Below, piece by piece: positions 1-9,853 of a DNA stretch of 64,000 nucleotides. The stretch covers positions 1 through 64,000 of the forward strand of contig NZ_VZZJ01000025.1 in the NCBI RefSeq assembly GCF_008806345.1, read 5' to 3'. The notes below the pieces were generated by a model. That model ran no database searches. It saw only the letters and a list, made by a program, of their open reading frames with translations, and was not told the DNA's origin. Numbering within the stretch: the stretch's first letter is position 1; the number at the start of each line of letters is the position of its first letter. The position numbers and the translations under genes were made by a program. This DNA is from Methylobacterium planeticum. GTDB taxonomy: Bacteria > Pseudomonadota > Alphaproteobacteria > Rhizobiales > Beijerinckiaceae.

Positions 1-2153
1 TTGGCCTTGATCGTGCCGGTGATCACGTCCACCGACGGGCGCTGCGTGGCCATGATCAGGTGGATGCCTGCCGCCCGCGCCATCTGGGCCAGACGCTGGA
101 TCGCCCCCTCGATCTCCTTGCCCGCCACCATCATCAGGTCGGCCATCTCGTCGACCACGATCACGATGTAGGGCAGCGCCGACAGGTCCATCTCCTCGTT
201 CTCGTAGACCGCCTCGCCGGTCTCGCGGTCGAAGCCGGTCTGCACGGTGCGGGTCAGGATCTCGCCGCGCGCGCGCGCCTCCTCGAGGCGGGCATTGAAC
301 CCGTCGATGTTGCGCACGCCGACCTTGGACATCTTCTTGTAGCGCTCCTCCATCTCTCGCACCGCCCATTTGAGGGCGATCACCGCCTTCTTGGGGTCGG
401 TCACGACGGGGGAGAGCAGGTGCGGGATGCCGTCGTAGACGGACAATTCCAGCATCTTCGGGTCGACCATGATCAGCCGGCACTCCTCCGGGCGCATCCG
501 GTAGAGCAGGCTCAGGATCATGGTGTTGATGGCCACCGACTTGCCGGAGCCGGTGGTGCCGGCCACCAGCAGGTGCGGCATGCGGGCGAGGTCCGCGATG
601 ATCGGCTCGCCGCCGATGTTCTTGCCGAGGCAGAGCGCGAGGCGATGCTTCGTCTCGACGAAGTCGACGGATGCCAGCAGCTCGCGCAGATACACGGTCT
701 CGCGCCTGGCATTCGGCAGCTCGATGCCGATCGCGTTGCGGCCGGGCACGACCGCGACGCGGGCCGAGACGGCGGACATCGAGCGGGCGATGTCGTCGGC
801 GAGGGAGATGACGCGGCTCGACTTGGTGCCGGGGGCGGGCTCGAGCTCGTAGAGGGTGACGACGGGGCCGGGACGCACCGCCAGGATGTCGCCGCGCACG
901 CCGAAATCGCTCAGGGTCGCCTCGAGCAGCGTGGCGTTCTGCTCCAGGGCGTCGGCCGAGACGAGGCTCGCGGTCGAGGGGCCGCGCGGCTCGGCGAGGA
1001 GGTCGAGGGCGGGGTGCTCGTAATCCTCGGGATCCTGCACCGGGGGCGGCGGGGCGCGGCGCACCGGCATCGGCGGCGGCACGGGCGCGGAGACGCGCGA
1101 GCGCGGCGCCTCGACGGGAGCCTCGTCGGCGACGAAGCCGGGACCGTCGTCCCGATCGTCGCCCTCGTCGTCGTGCAGGACCGGCGCGGGCGCGGGCCGG
1201 CGCGGCCGGGGCGCGTCCCCGGCATCGGGGCCGTCGAAGACGGGCTCGCGGCGGGCGTCCGGGGTCGATGGAAGATGCGTGGCCCAGGGCACGTCGTCGG
1301 CCTCGAAGGCGCGCCGGGCCGCGATGGCCGGCGAGGCGCCCGCGTAGGCGAGGCCGCCCGCGGCCTCCGCGCGGTTCGCCCGCCAGGACTCGACCCGGGC
1401 GCCGAGCGCGGCGCGGCCGTTCATCACCGCCTGCGCCACGGCGCCGAGGGAGACGACGCCGAGGCCCGGCTCGTCCGCATCGTGGCGCCCGTCGTAGCGG
1501 GCATCGACCCGGCCCGGCAGAGCGCGGCGCGCCGGCTCGCGGGGCGACATGTAGGGCGCGTCGTCCTCCTCGCCGTCGTCGAGGCCGACGCCGACCCGGC
1601 AGGCGCCGGTCAGGCTGAGGATCGCGATCCCGGCGAAGACGAAGCCGACGAGCGCCGCCGCCGGGCCCGAGATGGCGCCCACGATGGTGCGCGCGGCCGA
1701 CATCAGCGCATCGCCCGCGACGCCCCCGAGGCCCGTCGGCAGGGGCCAGCGGGCGGTCGGCGGTAGGGCGCTCGCCACCGCGCTCGCGGCGCAGAAGCCG
1801 ATGATCCAGAGGGCGATCCGCATGCCGCCGCGCGGCAGGTCGCGGGCACGCATCAGGCGGATGCCCCAGAGGGCCGGCGGCAGCGCGAAGGCGAGGGAGC
1901 CGAGGCCGAGGAGCTGCATGGCAAGGTCGGACACCACCGCGCCCGGCGCACCGAGGACGTTGTGGGCGCCGTGGTCGGTGGCGTGGTTCAGGCTCGGGTC
2001 ATCGATCGACCAGGTGGCCAGGGCCACCGTCAGGGCGACGGCGCCCGCGAACAGCAGGAGCCCGCCGAGCTCCGTCAGGCGCCGCGCCAGGAACGGCCGC
2101 AGCGTGTCGACGAAGGTGTCGTAGGGCGATGCGGAGCGGCGAAGCGAGCGCAT
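1..2153 (-). CDS. ftsK: DNA translocase FtsK, 3' end cut by window edge
   Basis: FtsK is the hexameric ATPase that pumps chromosome ends through the closing septum and activates XerCD recombination at dif. The visible 717 residues start at ATG 2153. They show four N-terminal membrane segments (about residues 28-50, 80-105, 113-130 and 150-180), an acidic/Pro-rich linker (about 190-390) and the RecA-like motor. Walker A GTTGSGKS is at about residues 532-539 and a Walker B region ([13 protein letters not shown]) follows. The frame is still open at base 1, so roughly the last 150 residues, including the DNA-reading gamma domain, are outside the window. A CtrA-type box lies 52 bp upstream. The identification is secure. 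Confidence 0.95.
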   Translation of the reverse strand, partial: MRSLRRSASPYDTFVDTLRPFLARRLTELGGLLLFAGAVALTVALATWSIDDPSLNHATDHGAHNVLGAPGAVVSDLAMQLLGLGSLAFALPPALWGIRLMRARDLPRGGMRIALWIIGFCAASAVASALPPTARWPLPTGLGGVAGDALMSAARTIVGAISGPAAALVGFVFAGIAILSLTGACRVGVGLDDGEEDDAPYMSPREPARRALPGRVDARYDGRHDADEPGLGVVSLGAVAQAVMNGRAALGARVESWRANRAEAAGGLAYAGASPAIAARRAFEADDVPWATHLPSTPDARREPVFDGPDAGDAPRPRRPAPAPVLHDDEGDDRDDGPGFVADEAPVEAPRSRVSAPVPPPMPVRRAPPPPVQDPEDYEHPALDLLAEPRGPSTASLVSADALEQNATLLEATLSDFGVRGDILAVRPGPVVTLYELEPAPGTKSSRVISLADDIARSMSAVSARVAVVPGRNAIGIELPNARRETVYLRELLASVDFVETKHRLALCLGKNIGGEPIIADLARMPHLLVAGTTGSGKSVAINTMILSLLYRMRPEECRLIMVDPKMLELSVYDGIPHLLSPVVTDPKKAVIALKWAVREMEERYKKMSKVGVRNIDGFNARLEEARARGEILTRTVQTGFDRETGEAVYENEEMDLSALPYIVIVVDEMADLMMVAGKEIEGAIQRLAQMARAAGIHLIMATQRPSVDVITGTIKA

Positions 2154-2204
2154 GCGGGACCGGACGCGAAAGGGGACAGCGAGCCCCAGGCTACGGCTAT
2201 TCCG

Positions 2205-2219
2205 TTAACGGCCATTTAA
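2205..2219 (-). promoter_or_regulatory. CtrA-type box upstream of ftsK
   Basis: TTAA-N7-TTAA with exact spacing; read on the minus strand it is TTAA-N7-TTAAC, the full consensus for the alphaproteobacterial cell-cycle regulator CtrA. It sits 52 bp before the ftsK ATG and 110 bp before mtnA. Binding is inferred from the match only. Confidence 0.5.
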
Positions 2220-2311
2220 GGTTGAAGAACCCTCACCGCGTGCGGGGTCAAGGACTTAACGCGACCGGGCGTCCGGACCAGGCCTCCGGGTGGTGCAAAT
2301 CCATCCGGGAT
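2216..2311 (+). promoter_or_regulatory. Structured leader of mtnA, possible S-box-like element
   Basis: The mtnA leader contains a strong hairpin: CCGGGTGG at 2286-2293 can pair with CCATCCGG at 2301-2308 around a TGCAAAT loop. The string GGTGCAAATCC resembles the conserved 3' core of SAM-I-type riboswitches (GGTGCNAANTCC). The 5' half does not match any SAM class I know, so this is only a candidate. A SAM-responsive element would make sense, because MtnA recycles the methylthioadenosine left over from SAM use. Confidence 0.25.
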
Positions 2312-2329
2312 ATGCGAAATCCTCGGGCC

Positions 2330-3427
2330 ATGAAGATCGACGCAACCCCCTATCGCACCATCTGGCCCGCCGCCGACGGCATCAGCGTCGCGGTGATCGA
2401 CCAGACCCGCCTCCCCTTCGCCTTCGAGCTGCGCCGCCTCGCCACCCTGGCGGAGGCCGCCGAGGCGATCCGCACCATGATCGTGCGCGGCGCGCCGCTG
2501 ATCGGCGTCACCGCCGCCTACGGCCTCGCCCTCGCGATGCGGGAGGACGCCAGCAATGCCGGCCTCGATCGCGCGGTCGAGACCCTCGCGGCCACGCGGC
2601 CCACCGCGATCAACCTGCGCTGGGCCCTCGACCGGGTGGCGGCGAACCTGCGGCAGGTGCAGAACCGCGAGCGCTTCGCCCAGGCCTTCGCGGAGGCCGG
2701 CCGCATCGCCGAGGAGGACGTCGCGAGCTGCCGCGCCATCGGCGAGCATGGCGGGCGCATCCTGGCCGACCTGGCCCGCGACAAGGGCCGCCCGATCCAC
2801 GTGCTCACCCATTGCAATGCCGGCTGGCTCGCCACCGTCGATTGGGGCACGGCGCTTGCGCCGATCTACGTGGCCCACAATGCCGGCGTGCCGGTCCACG
2901 TCTTCGTGGACGAGACCCGGCCCCGCAACCAGGGCGCGGCGCTCACCGCCTTCGAGCTCAACGCCCACGGCGTGCCCCACACGGTCATCGCGGACAATGC
3001 GGGCGGCCACCTGATGCAGCACGGCCGCGTCGATGTCTGCATCGTCGGCTCGGACCGGACCACGGCGTCGGGCGACGTCTGCAACAAGATCGGCACCTAC
3101 CTGAAGGCGCTCGCCGCCCACGACAACGGCGTGCCCTTCTACGCCGCCCTGCCGTTCTCGACGATCGACTGGACCCTCGACGACGGGGTCGCCGAGATCC
3201 CGATCGAGGAGCGGGACGGGCGCGAGGTCAGCCACCTCACCGGCCGCCTGCCCGATGGCGGCGTCGCCACGATCGAGGTGGTGTCCCCCGGCAGCCCCGT
3301 GGCGAACCCCGCCTTCGACGTGACGCCCTCGCGCCTCGTGACCGGCATCATCACCGAGCGCGGCGTCGCCGCCCCGAGCCGCGAGGGCCTGCTCGCCCTC
3401 TACCCGGAGCGCCGCAGGGCCGCGTGA
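2330..3427 (+). CDS. mtnA: S-methyl-5-thioribose-1-phosphate isomerase
   Basis: Converts 5-methylthioribose-1-phosphate to 5-methylthioribulose-1-phosphate in the methionine salvage pathway (cytosol). The 365-residue protein has the family's RGAPLIGV motif, the catalytic-Cys segment [16 protein letters not shown] and the catalytic-Asp segment [22 protein letters not shown] 2330 ([10 protein letters not shown]) matches the family N-terminus; an in-frame ATG at 2312 would add six residues. It is transcribed away from ftsK. No other met-salvage gene is adjacent in the window. Confidence 0.93.
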   Translation: MKIDATPYRTIWPAADGISVAVIDQTRLPFAFELRRLATLAEAAEAIRTMIVRGAPLIGVTAAYGLALAMREDASNAGLDRAVETLAATRPTAINLRWALDRVAANLRQVQNRERFAQAFAEAGRIAEEDVASCRAIGEHGGRILADLARDKGRPIHVLTHCNAGWLATVDWGTALAPIYVAHNAGVPVHVFVDETRPRNQGAALTAFELNAHGVPHTVIADNAGGHLMQHGRVDVCIVGSDRTTASGDVCNKIGTYLKALAAHDNGVPFYAALPFSTIDWTLDDGVAEIPIEERDGREVSHLTGRLPDGGVATIEVVSPGSPVANPAFDVTPSRLVTGIITERGVAAPSREGLLALYPERRRAA

Positions 3428-3482
3428 GCGATCGGGCCCCGCCAGTTCCGCCAGGCGCGCGCGCTCCTCGAGGGACTGCCCC

Positions 3483-4472
3483 TCAGGGGGCCCATTGCCA
3501 GAACACCGAGCCCGTGAAGGCGAAGACGGGCTCGCCGCGCTGGTTGGTGCCGGTGTTGCGGCTCGTGGCGAGGCCCCAGCCGGGCCGGGAGCCGGAGGCG
3601 CGCTTGTCGGTCAGCGTGCTGGCGTACCGGATGGTGTCGCCGGCATAGACCGGCGCGAGCCAGCGCATGTCGCGGAAGCCCGGCGAGGAGCCGAGCATCG
3701 GCACCGGGCCGGAGCGCGCCGTGAGGGCGGCGTCCCGCGCGCGCGTCGTGATCACGCGAGTCATCCAGATCGCGGCCGTGTGCCAGCCCGAGGCGCAGAG
3801 GCCGCCGAAATGACTGCGGCGCGCCGCCTCCGGATCGAGGTGGAATTCCTGCGGGTCATAGGCGCGGGCGAAGGCCGTGATCGCCTCCGCGGTGAACAGG
3901 TGCGGCCCAAGGTCCCGCGTGGCACCGATCTCGGCCTGCTCGAGGAACGGCAGGATCTCGGCATCCGTCGGCTCGGCGACGGGGGCGCCCTCGGCGAGGT
4001 CCACCGCCCGCGGCGGCAGCGGCGCGGCCCCGCGCCGCGGCAGCATCACCGTGAAGGTCTGACTCATCGCGGTCTCGTCGCGCTGGTTCAGGACGGCGAG
4101 GGCGAAGCGCACGAAGCCGCGGTCGGGCTTCGAGGTGGAGCCGCGGCAATCCTCGACCGTGACGACGAGGCGGATCGCGTCGCCGGGGAGGACGGGCTTG
4201 AGCCAGCGCAGTTCCGTGATCCCGGGCGAGCCCATCGAGGAGCCGCCGCGGAACACGCTCCGCTGCAGAAGCCGCATCCCGAGGGCGGCCGTGTGCCAGC
4301 CCGAGGCGATGAGGGTGCCCACGAAGGTCTCCTTCGCGGCGACCTCGTCGGTGTGGAAGGGCTGCGCGTCGAACTCCCGCGCGAAGGTCACGATGGCCTC
4401 GCGGGTGAGCGTGAGCCGCGGGCTCTCGATCACCTGGCCCCTGGCGAAGTCCTCGAAGCAGACGATCGTCAT
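3483..4472 (-). CDS. MaoC-family dehydratase with two hot-dog domains
   Basis: A 329-residue protein made of two MaoC/R-hydratase hot-dog repeats. Each keeps the Asp-x4-His catalytic pattern: FDAQPFH at about residue 34 and YDPQEFH at about 200, each followed by an ASGWHTAA segment. Such proteins hydrate or dehydrate enoyl-CoA-type thioesters; the substrate cannot be read from the sequence. ATG 4472 (MTIVCFEDF) is chosen because upstream residues are not family-like. It lies 7 bp after the stop of ychF and may be co-transcribed with it. Confidence 0.85.
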   Translation of the reverse strand: MTIVCFEDFARGQVIESPRLTLTREAIVTFAREFDAQPFHTDEVAAKETFVGTLIASGWHTAALGMRLLQRSVFRGGSSMGSPGITELRWLKPVLPGDAIRLVVTVEDCRGSTSKPDRGFVRFALAVLNQRDETAMSQTFTVMLPRRGAAPLPPRAVDLAEGAPVAEPTDAEILPFLEQAEIGATRDLGPHLFTAEAITAFARAYDPQEFHLDPEAARRSHFGGLCASGWHTAAIWMTRVITTRARDAALTARSGPVPMLGSSPGFRDMRWLAPVYAGDTIRYASTLTDKRASGSRPGWGLATSRNTGTNQRGEPVFAFTGSVFWQWAP

Positions 4473-4479
4473 CGCGCCC

Positions 4480-5577
4480 TCAATTCGCGAAGCGGAAATG
4501 CAGCACGTCGCCGTCCTGCACGAGGTACTCCTTGCCCTCGAGCCGCAGCTTGCCGGCATCCCGCGCGCCGGCCTCGCCCTTGAGGCTCGTATAGTCCGCG
4601 AAGGCGATGGTCTCGGCCCGGATGAAGCCCTTCTCGAAATCCGTGTGGATCACCCCGGCGGCGGCGGGGGCGCGGGTGCCCTTGGTGATCGTCCAGGCGC
4701 GCGCCTCCTTGGGGCCGACCGTGAAGTAGGTGATCAGGCCGAGCAGCTCGTAGCCCGCCCGGATCACCCGGTTGAGGCCGGGCTCCGCGAGGCCGACCGC
4801 CTCCAGGAACTCGGCCTGGTCGCCCTGCGGCATCACCGCGATCTCGCTCTCGATCTTGGCCGAGACCACCACCGCGACGGCGCCCTCCTCCTTGGCGCGG
4901 CCCATCACGGCGTCCGAATGGGCGTTGCCCTTGTCGGCATCGCCCTCGTCGACGTTGCAGACGTAGAGCACGGGCTTGGCCGTCATCAGGCCGAGCTGCT
5001 GGAACAGGCGCTCCTCCTCGGGCTTGCGAGCGACGAGGCGGGCGGGCTTGCCCTCGCGCAGCAGCGGCAGCGCCCGGTTGACGAGGTCGAGGACCTCGCG
5101 CGCCTCCTTGTCGGCGCCCCTGGCCTTCTTCTCCAGCGCCACCACGCGCTTCTCGAGGCTGTCGAGGTCGGCGAGCATCAGCTCGGTCTCGATCGTCTCG
5201 ATATCGGCGATGGGGTCGACCTTGCCCTCGACATGGGTGACGTCGCCGTCCTCGAAGCAGCGCACCACGTGCGCGATCGCGTCGACCTCGCGGATATTGG
5301 CCAGGAACTGGTTGCCGAGCCCCTCGCCCTTCGAGGCGCCGCGCACCAGGCCGGCGATGTCCACGAAGGTGAGCCGCGTCGGGATGATCTCCTTCGATGC
5401 CGCGATGCGCGCGAGGTCGTCGAGGCGCGGGTCCGGCACCGCCACCTCGCCGACATTCGGCTCGATGGTGCAGAACGGGTAGTTCGCCGCCTGCGCCGCC
5501 GCCGTCTGCGTCAGCGCGTTGAAGAGGGTCGACTTGCCGACATTCGGCAGGCCGACGATGCCGCATTTGAAGCCCAT
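4480..5577 (-). CDS. ychF: Redox-regulated ATPase YchF (Obg family)
   Basis: Universally conserved P-loop ATPase of the Obg group, 365 residues, associated with ribosomes and stress responses. G1 is GLPNVGKST near the N-terminus, the switch region is [14 protein letters not shown], and the G4 position reads NVDE instead of NKxD, which is the known reason YchF prefers ATP over GTP. The C-terminal part from about residue 280 is a TGS domain. ATG 5577 gives the canonical [16 protein letters not shown] start. The order rplY, pth, ychF on one strand is a common housekeeping arrangement. Confidence 0.95.
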   Translation of the reverse strand: MGFKCGIVGLPNVGKSTLFNALTQTAAAQAANYPFCTIEPNVGEVAVPDPRLDDLARIAASKEIIPTRLTFVDIAGLVRGASKGEGLGNQFLANIREVDAIAHVVRCFEDGDVTHVEGKVDPIADIETIETELMLADLDSLEKRVVALEKKARGADKEAREVLDLVNRALPLLREGKPARLVARKPEEERLFQQLGLMTAKPVLYVCNVDEGDADKGNAHSDAVMGRAKEEGAVAVVVSAKIESEIAVMPQGDQAEFLEAVGLAEPGLNRVIRAGYELLGLITYFTVGPKEARAWTITKGTRAPAAAGVIHTDFEKGFIRAETIAFADYTSLKGEAGARDAGKLRLEGKEYLVQDGDVLHFRFAN

Positions 5578-5820
5578 GGGATCAGTTCCGCTGAAGCAGG
5601 TCGTCCGGGGAGGCCCGGAAGGGGTGGATGAGGGCGAGGCTCCGGACCGGCGGGTCCCCGGGGCGGTCTCCTCGGTGGGAATCGGCCGGCCGACGCGCCG
5701 ACGGACCGTCTCGGGGCGGCGGGGGCACGGACAGGACGGCGCGCCGATCGGGGGCGCCGTCCGGGACGTCGACACGGATCTCCCCGACCCGCGCCGATAT
5801 CGGGGTCCGGCGATTCGGTG

Positions 5821-6429
5821 TCAATTCCGCGCCCCGAGGCTCTTCACCTCGTCCCAGCCCCGGCCCGCCATGGCGAGGTGGACCTTGTTCTGGAACCCGG
5901 CATCCTCGGCCTTCGCCAGGAGTTCGGCGTGGTCGGCCAGAGCCCGGCAGAGATCCTCGACCCAGGGCTCCTCCTGCTTGCCGAAATCGTTGAGCACGTA
6001 GGCGTGGACCAGGGCCTTGTCGCCCGGATGCCCGATGCCGAGGCGCACGCGCCGGTAATCGTTGCCGCATTGGGCCGTGATCGAGCGCAGGCCGTTATGG
6101 CCGGCATTGCCGCCCCCGAGCTTCACCCGGAGCTTGGCGGGCGCGAGGTCGAGCTCGTCGTGGAGCACGATCACGTCGGGGAGCGGGATCTTGTAGAAGC
6201 GCTGCGCCTCCGCGACCGAGCGGCCGGACTCGTTCATGAAGGTCTGGGGCTTGAGCAGGATCGCGCGCTCGGAGCCGATCAGAACCTCGGCGGCCTCGCC
6301 CTGGAACCGGCGCCGGAAGGGGCCCGCCCGATGCACGCGGGCGATCTCGTCGATGGCGAGGAAGCCGATATTGTGTCGGTTCCGCGCGTAGCGCGAACCG
6401 GGATTTCCAAGGCCGACGAACAGGCGCAT
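5821..6429 (-). CDS. pth: Peptidyl-tRNA hydrolase
   Basis: Cleaves peptidyl-tRNA dropped from ribosomes, releasing the tRNA. At 202 residues it has normal family length. Diagnostic segments are [18 protein letters not shown] (catalytic His), [10 protein letters not shown] (Asn) and VLHDELDL (Asp). It lies downstream of rplY on the same strand, the usual pairing, separated by 137 bp that hold a strong hairpin. The 243 bp from its stop to the ychF start show nothing I can name. Confidence 0.95.
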   Translation of the reverse strand: MRLFVGLGNPGSRYARNRHNIGFLAIDEIARVHRAGPFRRRFQGEAAEVLIGSERAILLKPQTFMNESGRSVAEAQRFYKIPLPDVIVLHDELDLAPAKLRVKLGGGNAGHNGLRSITAQCGNDYRRVRLGIGHPGDKALVHAYVLNDFGKQEEPWVEDLCRALADHAELLAKAEDAGFQNKVHLAMAGRGWDEVKSLGARN

Positions 6430-6500
6430 CGCTTGGTTGCTCTAGGCGGCGGCTGCGCCGGGCGCGCGGCCCGGGCATCGCCCCGCTGGCTGCTGAAACG

Positions 6501-6532
6501 CGGATGCCCCGGCCTTGCGGCCGGGGCATCCG
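6501..6532 (-). terminator. Hairpin between rplY and pth
   Basis: A perfect 14-bp stem (6501-6514 with 6519-6532) closed by a 4-base loop, 34 bp after the rplY stop. On the minus strand it is followed only by CGTTTC, so it may terminate partially or act as a processing/stability stem that sets the rplY:pth ratio. Confidence 0.55.
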
Positions 6533-6566
6533 TACGGGAACGCGGGAGCGGGCAAACGCCCTGCCC

Positions 6567-7253
6567 TCACTCCTCGGTCTTGGTCTCGCCGGCCTCTTCG
6601 GCCACGTCCTCGGCCTTCTCCTCGGCGGCTTCGGCCGATTGCGCGGCGGCGATCGCGGCCTCCTCGGCCTCGACCTCGGCACCGAGCACCGTCGGCGGCA
6701 CGATGTTGGCCACCGTGTCGGTCGCCTCGCCCGTATAGGTCACGCCGGCGGGCAGCTTGACCTCGGAGACGTGGATCGCGTCGCCGATCTCGCGGCCCGT
6801 GAGATCGATCTCGATCGCATCGGGGATCTGGTCGGGGGCGACGTCGAGGGCGAGCGTGTGGAGCACGATGTTGAGCGTGCCGCCCTTCTGCTTGATGCCG
6901 GGCGCCGCCTCCTCGTGCAGGAAGTGCACCGGAACCTCGACGGTGACCGTCTGCCCGGCCACGACGCGCAGGAAGTCGACATGCAGGGGCGTGCCGTTCA
7001 CCGGGTCGAGCTGGAAGTCGCGCGGGATGACGCGGGTCTTGCGGCCGCCGGCATCGACCTCGAACACGGTGGTCTTGAAACCGCCGGCGTAGATCAGGGT
7101 GCGGGTGCGGATGAGGTCGATGGCGATGGCCTGCGGGGCCTGGCCGCCGCCGTAGATGACGGCGGGAATCTGGCCCTGGCGACGAACGGCCCGGGCGGCC
7201 CCCTTGCCGACCCGGTCGCGTGCCACGGCCTCAAGCGGCTTTACGGCGCTCAT
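6567..7253 (-). CDS. rplY: 50S ribosomal protein L25 (Ctc type)
   Basis: Binds 5S rRNA in the large subunit. The 228 residues comprise the N-terminal L25 beta barrel (about 1-90), the C-terminal TL5/Ctc domain (about 95-190) and an acidic Glu/Ala-rich tail, as is common in alphaproteobacteria. ATG 7253 (MSAVKPLEAVARDRVGKG) fits the family start; the longer upstream frame is not conserved-looking. First gene of the likely rplY-pth unit. Confidence 0.95.
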   Translation of the reverse strand: MSAVKPLEAVARDRVGKGAARAVRRQGQIPAVIYGGGQAPQAIAIDLIRTRTLIYAGGFKTTVFEVDAGGRKTRVIPRDFQLDPVNGTPLHVDFLRVVAGQTVTVEVPVHFLHEEAAPGIKQKGGTLNIVLHTLALDVAPDQIPDAIEIDLTGREIGDAIHVSEVKLPAGVTYTGEATDTVANIVPPTVLGAEVEAEEAAIAAAQSAEAAEEKAEDVAEEAGETKTEE

Positions 7254-7613
7254 GGCGTGATCCTTATTCAGTCTGAGTGATGCGGGAAACGCCGAAGGCC
7301 GCCCGAAACGGACGGCCTCGAACCGATCCCCACGCGCCCGTGCCTCCAAGGGTGTCTGGCGGGCGCGGAGGCTCCATACCCGTTCGGACGCGCGGATGCA
7401 AACGGCGCCCGGAGCGCGGCGGGACTGCGAGTTCAAGTTGTTTCGAGGAAAAATACAACTAAAAATAGAATATACTGCCGCGAATACTTGCGCACATTTG
7501 AGGATTTCAGTCTACATTAACTTATTTCTAAGACAATCGGGATCATAGCGGTTGTGTTGCGGTGGGATCTGTGGGGAGGCCCCCGCGTCCTTGCACCTGC
7601 GGGAGCCTGGGTC
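7254..7613. other. Divergent intergenic region rplY / chemoreceptor (360 bp)
   Basis: The rplY-proximal half is GC-rich and contains a 9-bp stem with one mismatch and a GAAAC loop at 7296-7318, a possible leader hairpin of the rplY mRNA. The half next to the chemoreceptor (about 7440-7555) is strikingly AT-rich for this genome and should hold promoters. It includes TTAA-N7-CTAA at 7517-7531, one mismatch from a CtrA box. No credible gene is seen here. Confidence 0.5.
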
Positions 7614-9635
7614 ATGATGAGGACGGGAATTCAGACGCGGTTATACGGCGGCTTCGCGGCGCTCGTCGTGCTGGCCGGGACGCTCGGGGTGCTGAGCTAC
7701 GGCCAGGTCGGCGGCCTCGTCGGTCAGTACGGGGAGCGCATCCGAATCGAATCGAATGCCCGCGACCTCGTGACGATCAATCGCTTTGCCGAGCGTCTCT
7801 CGAGCCATGCCGAGGAGTACCGGACGGCGCAGAAGCCGGAGCTGCTGCCCGCGATGACCGAGGAGATCGGCCAGATCGTGTCGATCAGCGCCATGCTGAG
7901 TACCGTCACCAGATCGGAGGAGCGCCGGGCCCTCTACACGACGATCGGCCGGACCGCCGACGCGATCAAGGCGGAGCTCGGCCGCTTCGGGACGCTCGGC
8001 GAGAGCATCCGCGAGACCCGCGCCAAGCTCTTCACCGGCGGCGACGCGCTCACCAAGGCGACGAACACCCTGGTGGCGGAGGTGCAGGGCGCCGCGTCGG
8101 ACCATGACGGGGCCCGCGCGGACGACCTGACCCAGCGGGCCGGCGCGGTGGAGAGCGCCGTCCTCCTCGTGCGGGTCGCCAACTGGCGCTTCCTCGCCAC
8201 CCACGATCCGAAGGGGCCGGCGACCTTCGCGGCCCAGGTGACCAAGGCCGAGGCAGTCCTCGCGGCCTTCGCGCAGGGCGACGGCAAGGGCCGCTTCGCC
8301 AAGTCCCTCGGCCTCGTCCGCGAATCGCTCGCAGCCTACCGAGACAGCTTCCTGGTGACCGCGAACGCCATGACGTCGAGCCTCGACCTGTTCCAGTCGA
8401 GCTTCGTGCCGAAGCTCCGGGCGATCGCCGAGGCCGGCACCCAGGCGCAGGTCTCGATCGAGCGCTCGGTCGCGGAGATCCAGGCCGAGACGGATGGCAG
8501 CGTCGCCTCGTCCCGCCTCGCCCTCATCGGCCTCAGCACCCTCGTCCTCGGCCTCGGCGTCCTGGCGGCGGCGCTCATCGCCCGCAGCATCATCCGGCCG
8601 ATCCGGGGCATGACCGCGGCCATGACCCGGCTCGCCGAGGGCGATCTCGCGGTGGAGATCCCCTCGCGCGACGCCGTCGACGAGATCGGCGCGATGGCGC
8701 TGGCGGTGGACGTCTTCCGCCAGAACGCCCTGGCCCGGGCCGAGATGGAGGCCCGCCAGCTCGCCGACCAATCGGCCCGCGAGCGCCGCGTCGCTCGGGT
8801 CGACGCGCTGATCTGCGGCTTCGAGGGGACGGTCACCGAGTCCCTCCGGATCGTCACGGACGCCGCCAACGAGCTCGACACCACCGCCCACGACATGACG
8901 GGCGTCGCCCAGGACACCAACCGGCGGGCCCTCGCCTCGAGCGCCGCGGCGGAGCAGACCTCGTCGAACGTGCAGACCGTGGCCTCAGCCACGGAGGAGA
9001 TGGTCGCCTCCCTCTGCGAGATCGAGCGCAACGTGTCGCGGTCGAACGAGGTCGCGGGCGCGGCGCTCCGCGAGGCGGAGGCCACCAGCTGCTCGATGGA
9101 GCGGCTGAACCAGGCGGCCGGGGAGATCGGCACCGCCGTGACGATGATCTCCGCCATCGCGGCCCAGACGAACCTGCTGGCGCTCAACGCCACCATCGAG
9201 GCGGCGCGGGCCGGTGAGGCCGGCCGCGGCTTCGCGGTCGTCGCCACCGAGGTGAAGGAACTGGCGAACCAGACCAGCCGCGCGACGGGCGAGATCGCGG
9301 CGAAGATCGGAGCGATGCAATCGGCTTCCGAGAGCGCCGCCGCGGCGATCCTCCAGATCGGCCGGACCATCGTGTCGGTGAACGAGATCTCGGGCGTGAT
9401 CGCCGCCACGGTGGTCGAGCAGACCGCGACCACCAACGAGATCGCCCGCAACGTCTCCGAGGCCGCCCGCGGGACCCAGGACGTCTCGCACAACATCGCG
9501 CAGGTCTCGGCCTCCGCCGGCGAGACCGGCGCCGCCGCGAGCCAGGTGCTGCGCGCGGCGCGCGAGCTCTCGGTGCAGTCGCTCTCGGTGAAGGAGCAGG
9601 TCGACGGCTTCCTGGCCGAGATCCGCGCCGCCTGA
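7614..9635 (+). CDS. Methyl-accepting chemotaxis protein
   Basis: Transmembrane chemoreceptor, 673 residues. A membrane segment at about residues 12-35 is followed by a helical periplasmic domain (about 40-300), a second membrane segment (about 305-330, ending in the PIRG HAMP start) and a HAMP domain. The cytoplasmic signalling helices have their hairpin tip at [21 protein letters not shown], which contacts CheA/CheW. ATG 7614 is chosen because GGGAG lies about 10 bp before it; the frame runs further upstream without family features. The ligand is unknown. No che genes are adjacent. Confidence 0.9.
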   Translation: MMRTGIQTRLYGGFAALVVLAGTLGVLSYGQVGGLVGQYGERIRIESNARDLVTINRFAERLSSHAEEYRTAQKPELLPAMTEEIGQIVSISAMLSTVTRSEERRALYTTIGRTADAIKAELGRFGTLGESIRETRAKLFTGGDALTKATNTLVAEVQGAASDHDGARADDLTQRAGAVESAVLLVRVANWRFLATHDPKGPATFAAQVTKAEAVLAAFAQGDGKGRFAKSLGLVRESLAAYRDSFLVTANAMTSSLDLFQSSFVPKLRAIAEAGTQAQVSIERSVAEIQAETDGSVASSRLALIGLSTLVLGLGVLAAALIARSIIRPIRGMTAAMTRLAEGDLAVEIPSRDAVDEIGAMALAVDVFRQNALARAEMEARQLADQSARERRVARVDALICGFEGTVTESLRIVTDAANELDTTAHDMTGVAQDTNRRALASSAAAEQTSSNVQTVASATEEMVASLCEIERNVSRSNEVAGAALREAEATSCSMERLNQAAGEIGTAVTMISAIAAQTNLLALNATIEAARAGEAGRGFAVVATEVKELANQTSRATGEIAAKIGAMQSASESAAAAILQIGRTIVSVNEISGVIAATVVEQTATTNEIARNVSEAARGTQDVSHNIAQVSASAGETGAAASQVLRAARELSVQSLSVKEQVDGFLAEIRAA

Positions 9636-9638
9636 ATT

Positions 9639-9657
9639 GCCGCCCCGAGAGGGCGGC
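9639..9657 (+). terminator. Hairpin after chemoreceptor gene
   Basis: A 7-bp GC stem (GCCGCCC with GGGCGGC) and 5-base loop starting 3 bp after the stop codon. There is no T-tract, so it may be a 3' stability stem as well as a terminator. Confidence 0.4.
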
Positions 9658-9853
9658 GGCGGGCCGGTCCGCCCGGCTGCCCCTCGAGACGGGGCGGTCC
9701 TCGCCTCGCAGGACCCTCCGGGACGTCCGGTCCCGGACCGGGTCCCGGCGCGATCGGGCGCCGAACTTTTCCTCCGGCGGCCCATCGGCTAAGCCCGCGA
9801 TGGGCCGGGGCGATCGGCGTCCTGCCCGCCGCTCGCAAACCGAAGGACCCGCG

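Noticed and set aside
60-1766. Long plus-strand open frame opposite ftsK
   Set aside because: It is antisense to a clear FtsK and its His/Arg/Gly-rich product is typical of an antisense frame in very GC-rich DNA. The same applies to other long frames opposite known genes, for example 8336-11284 (-) and 55381-58281 (+).
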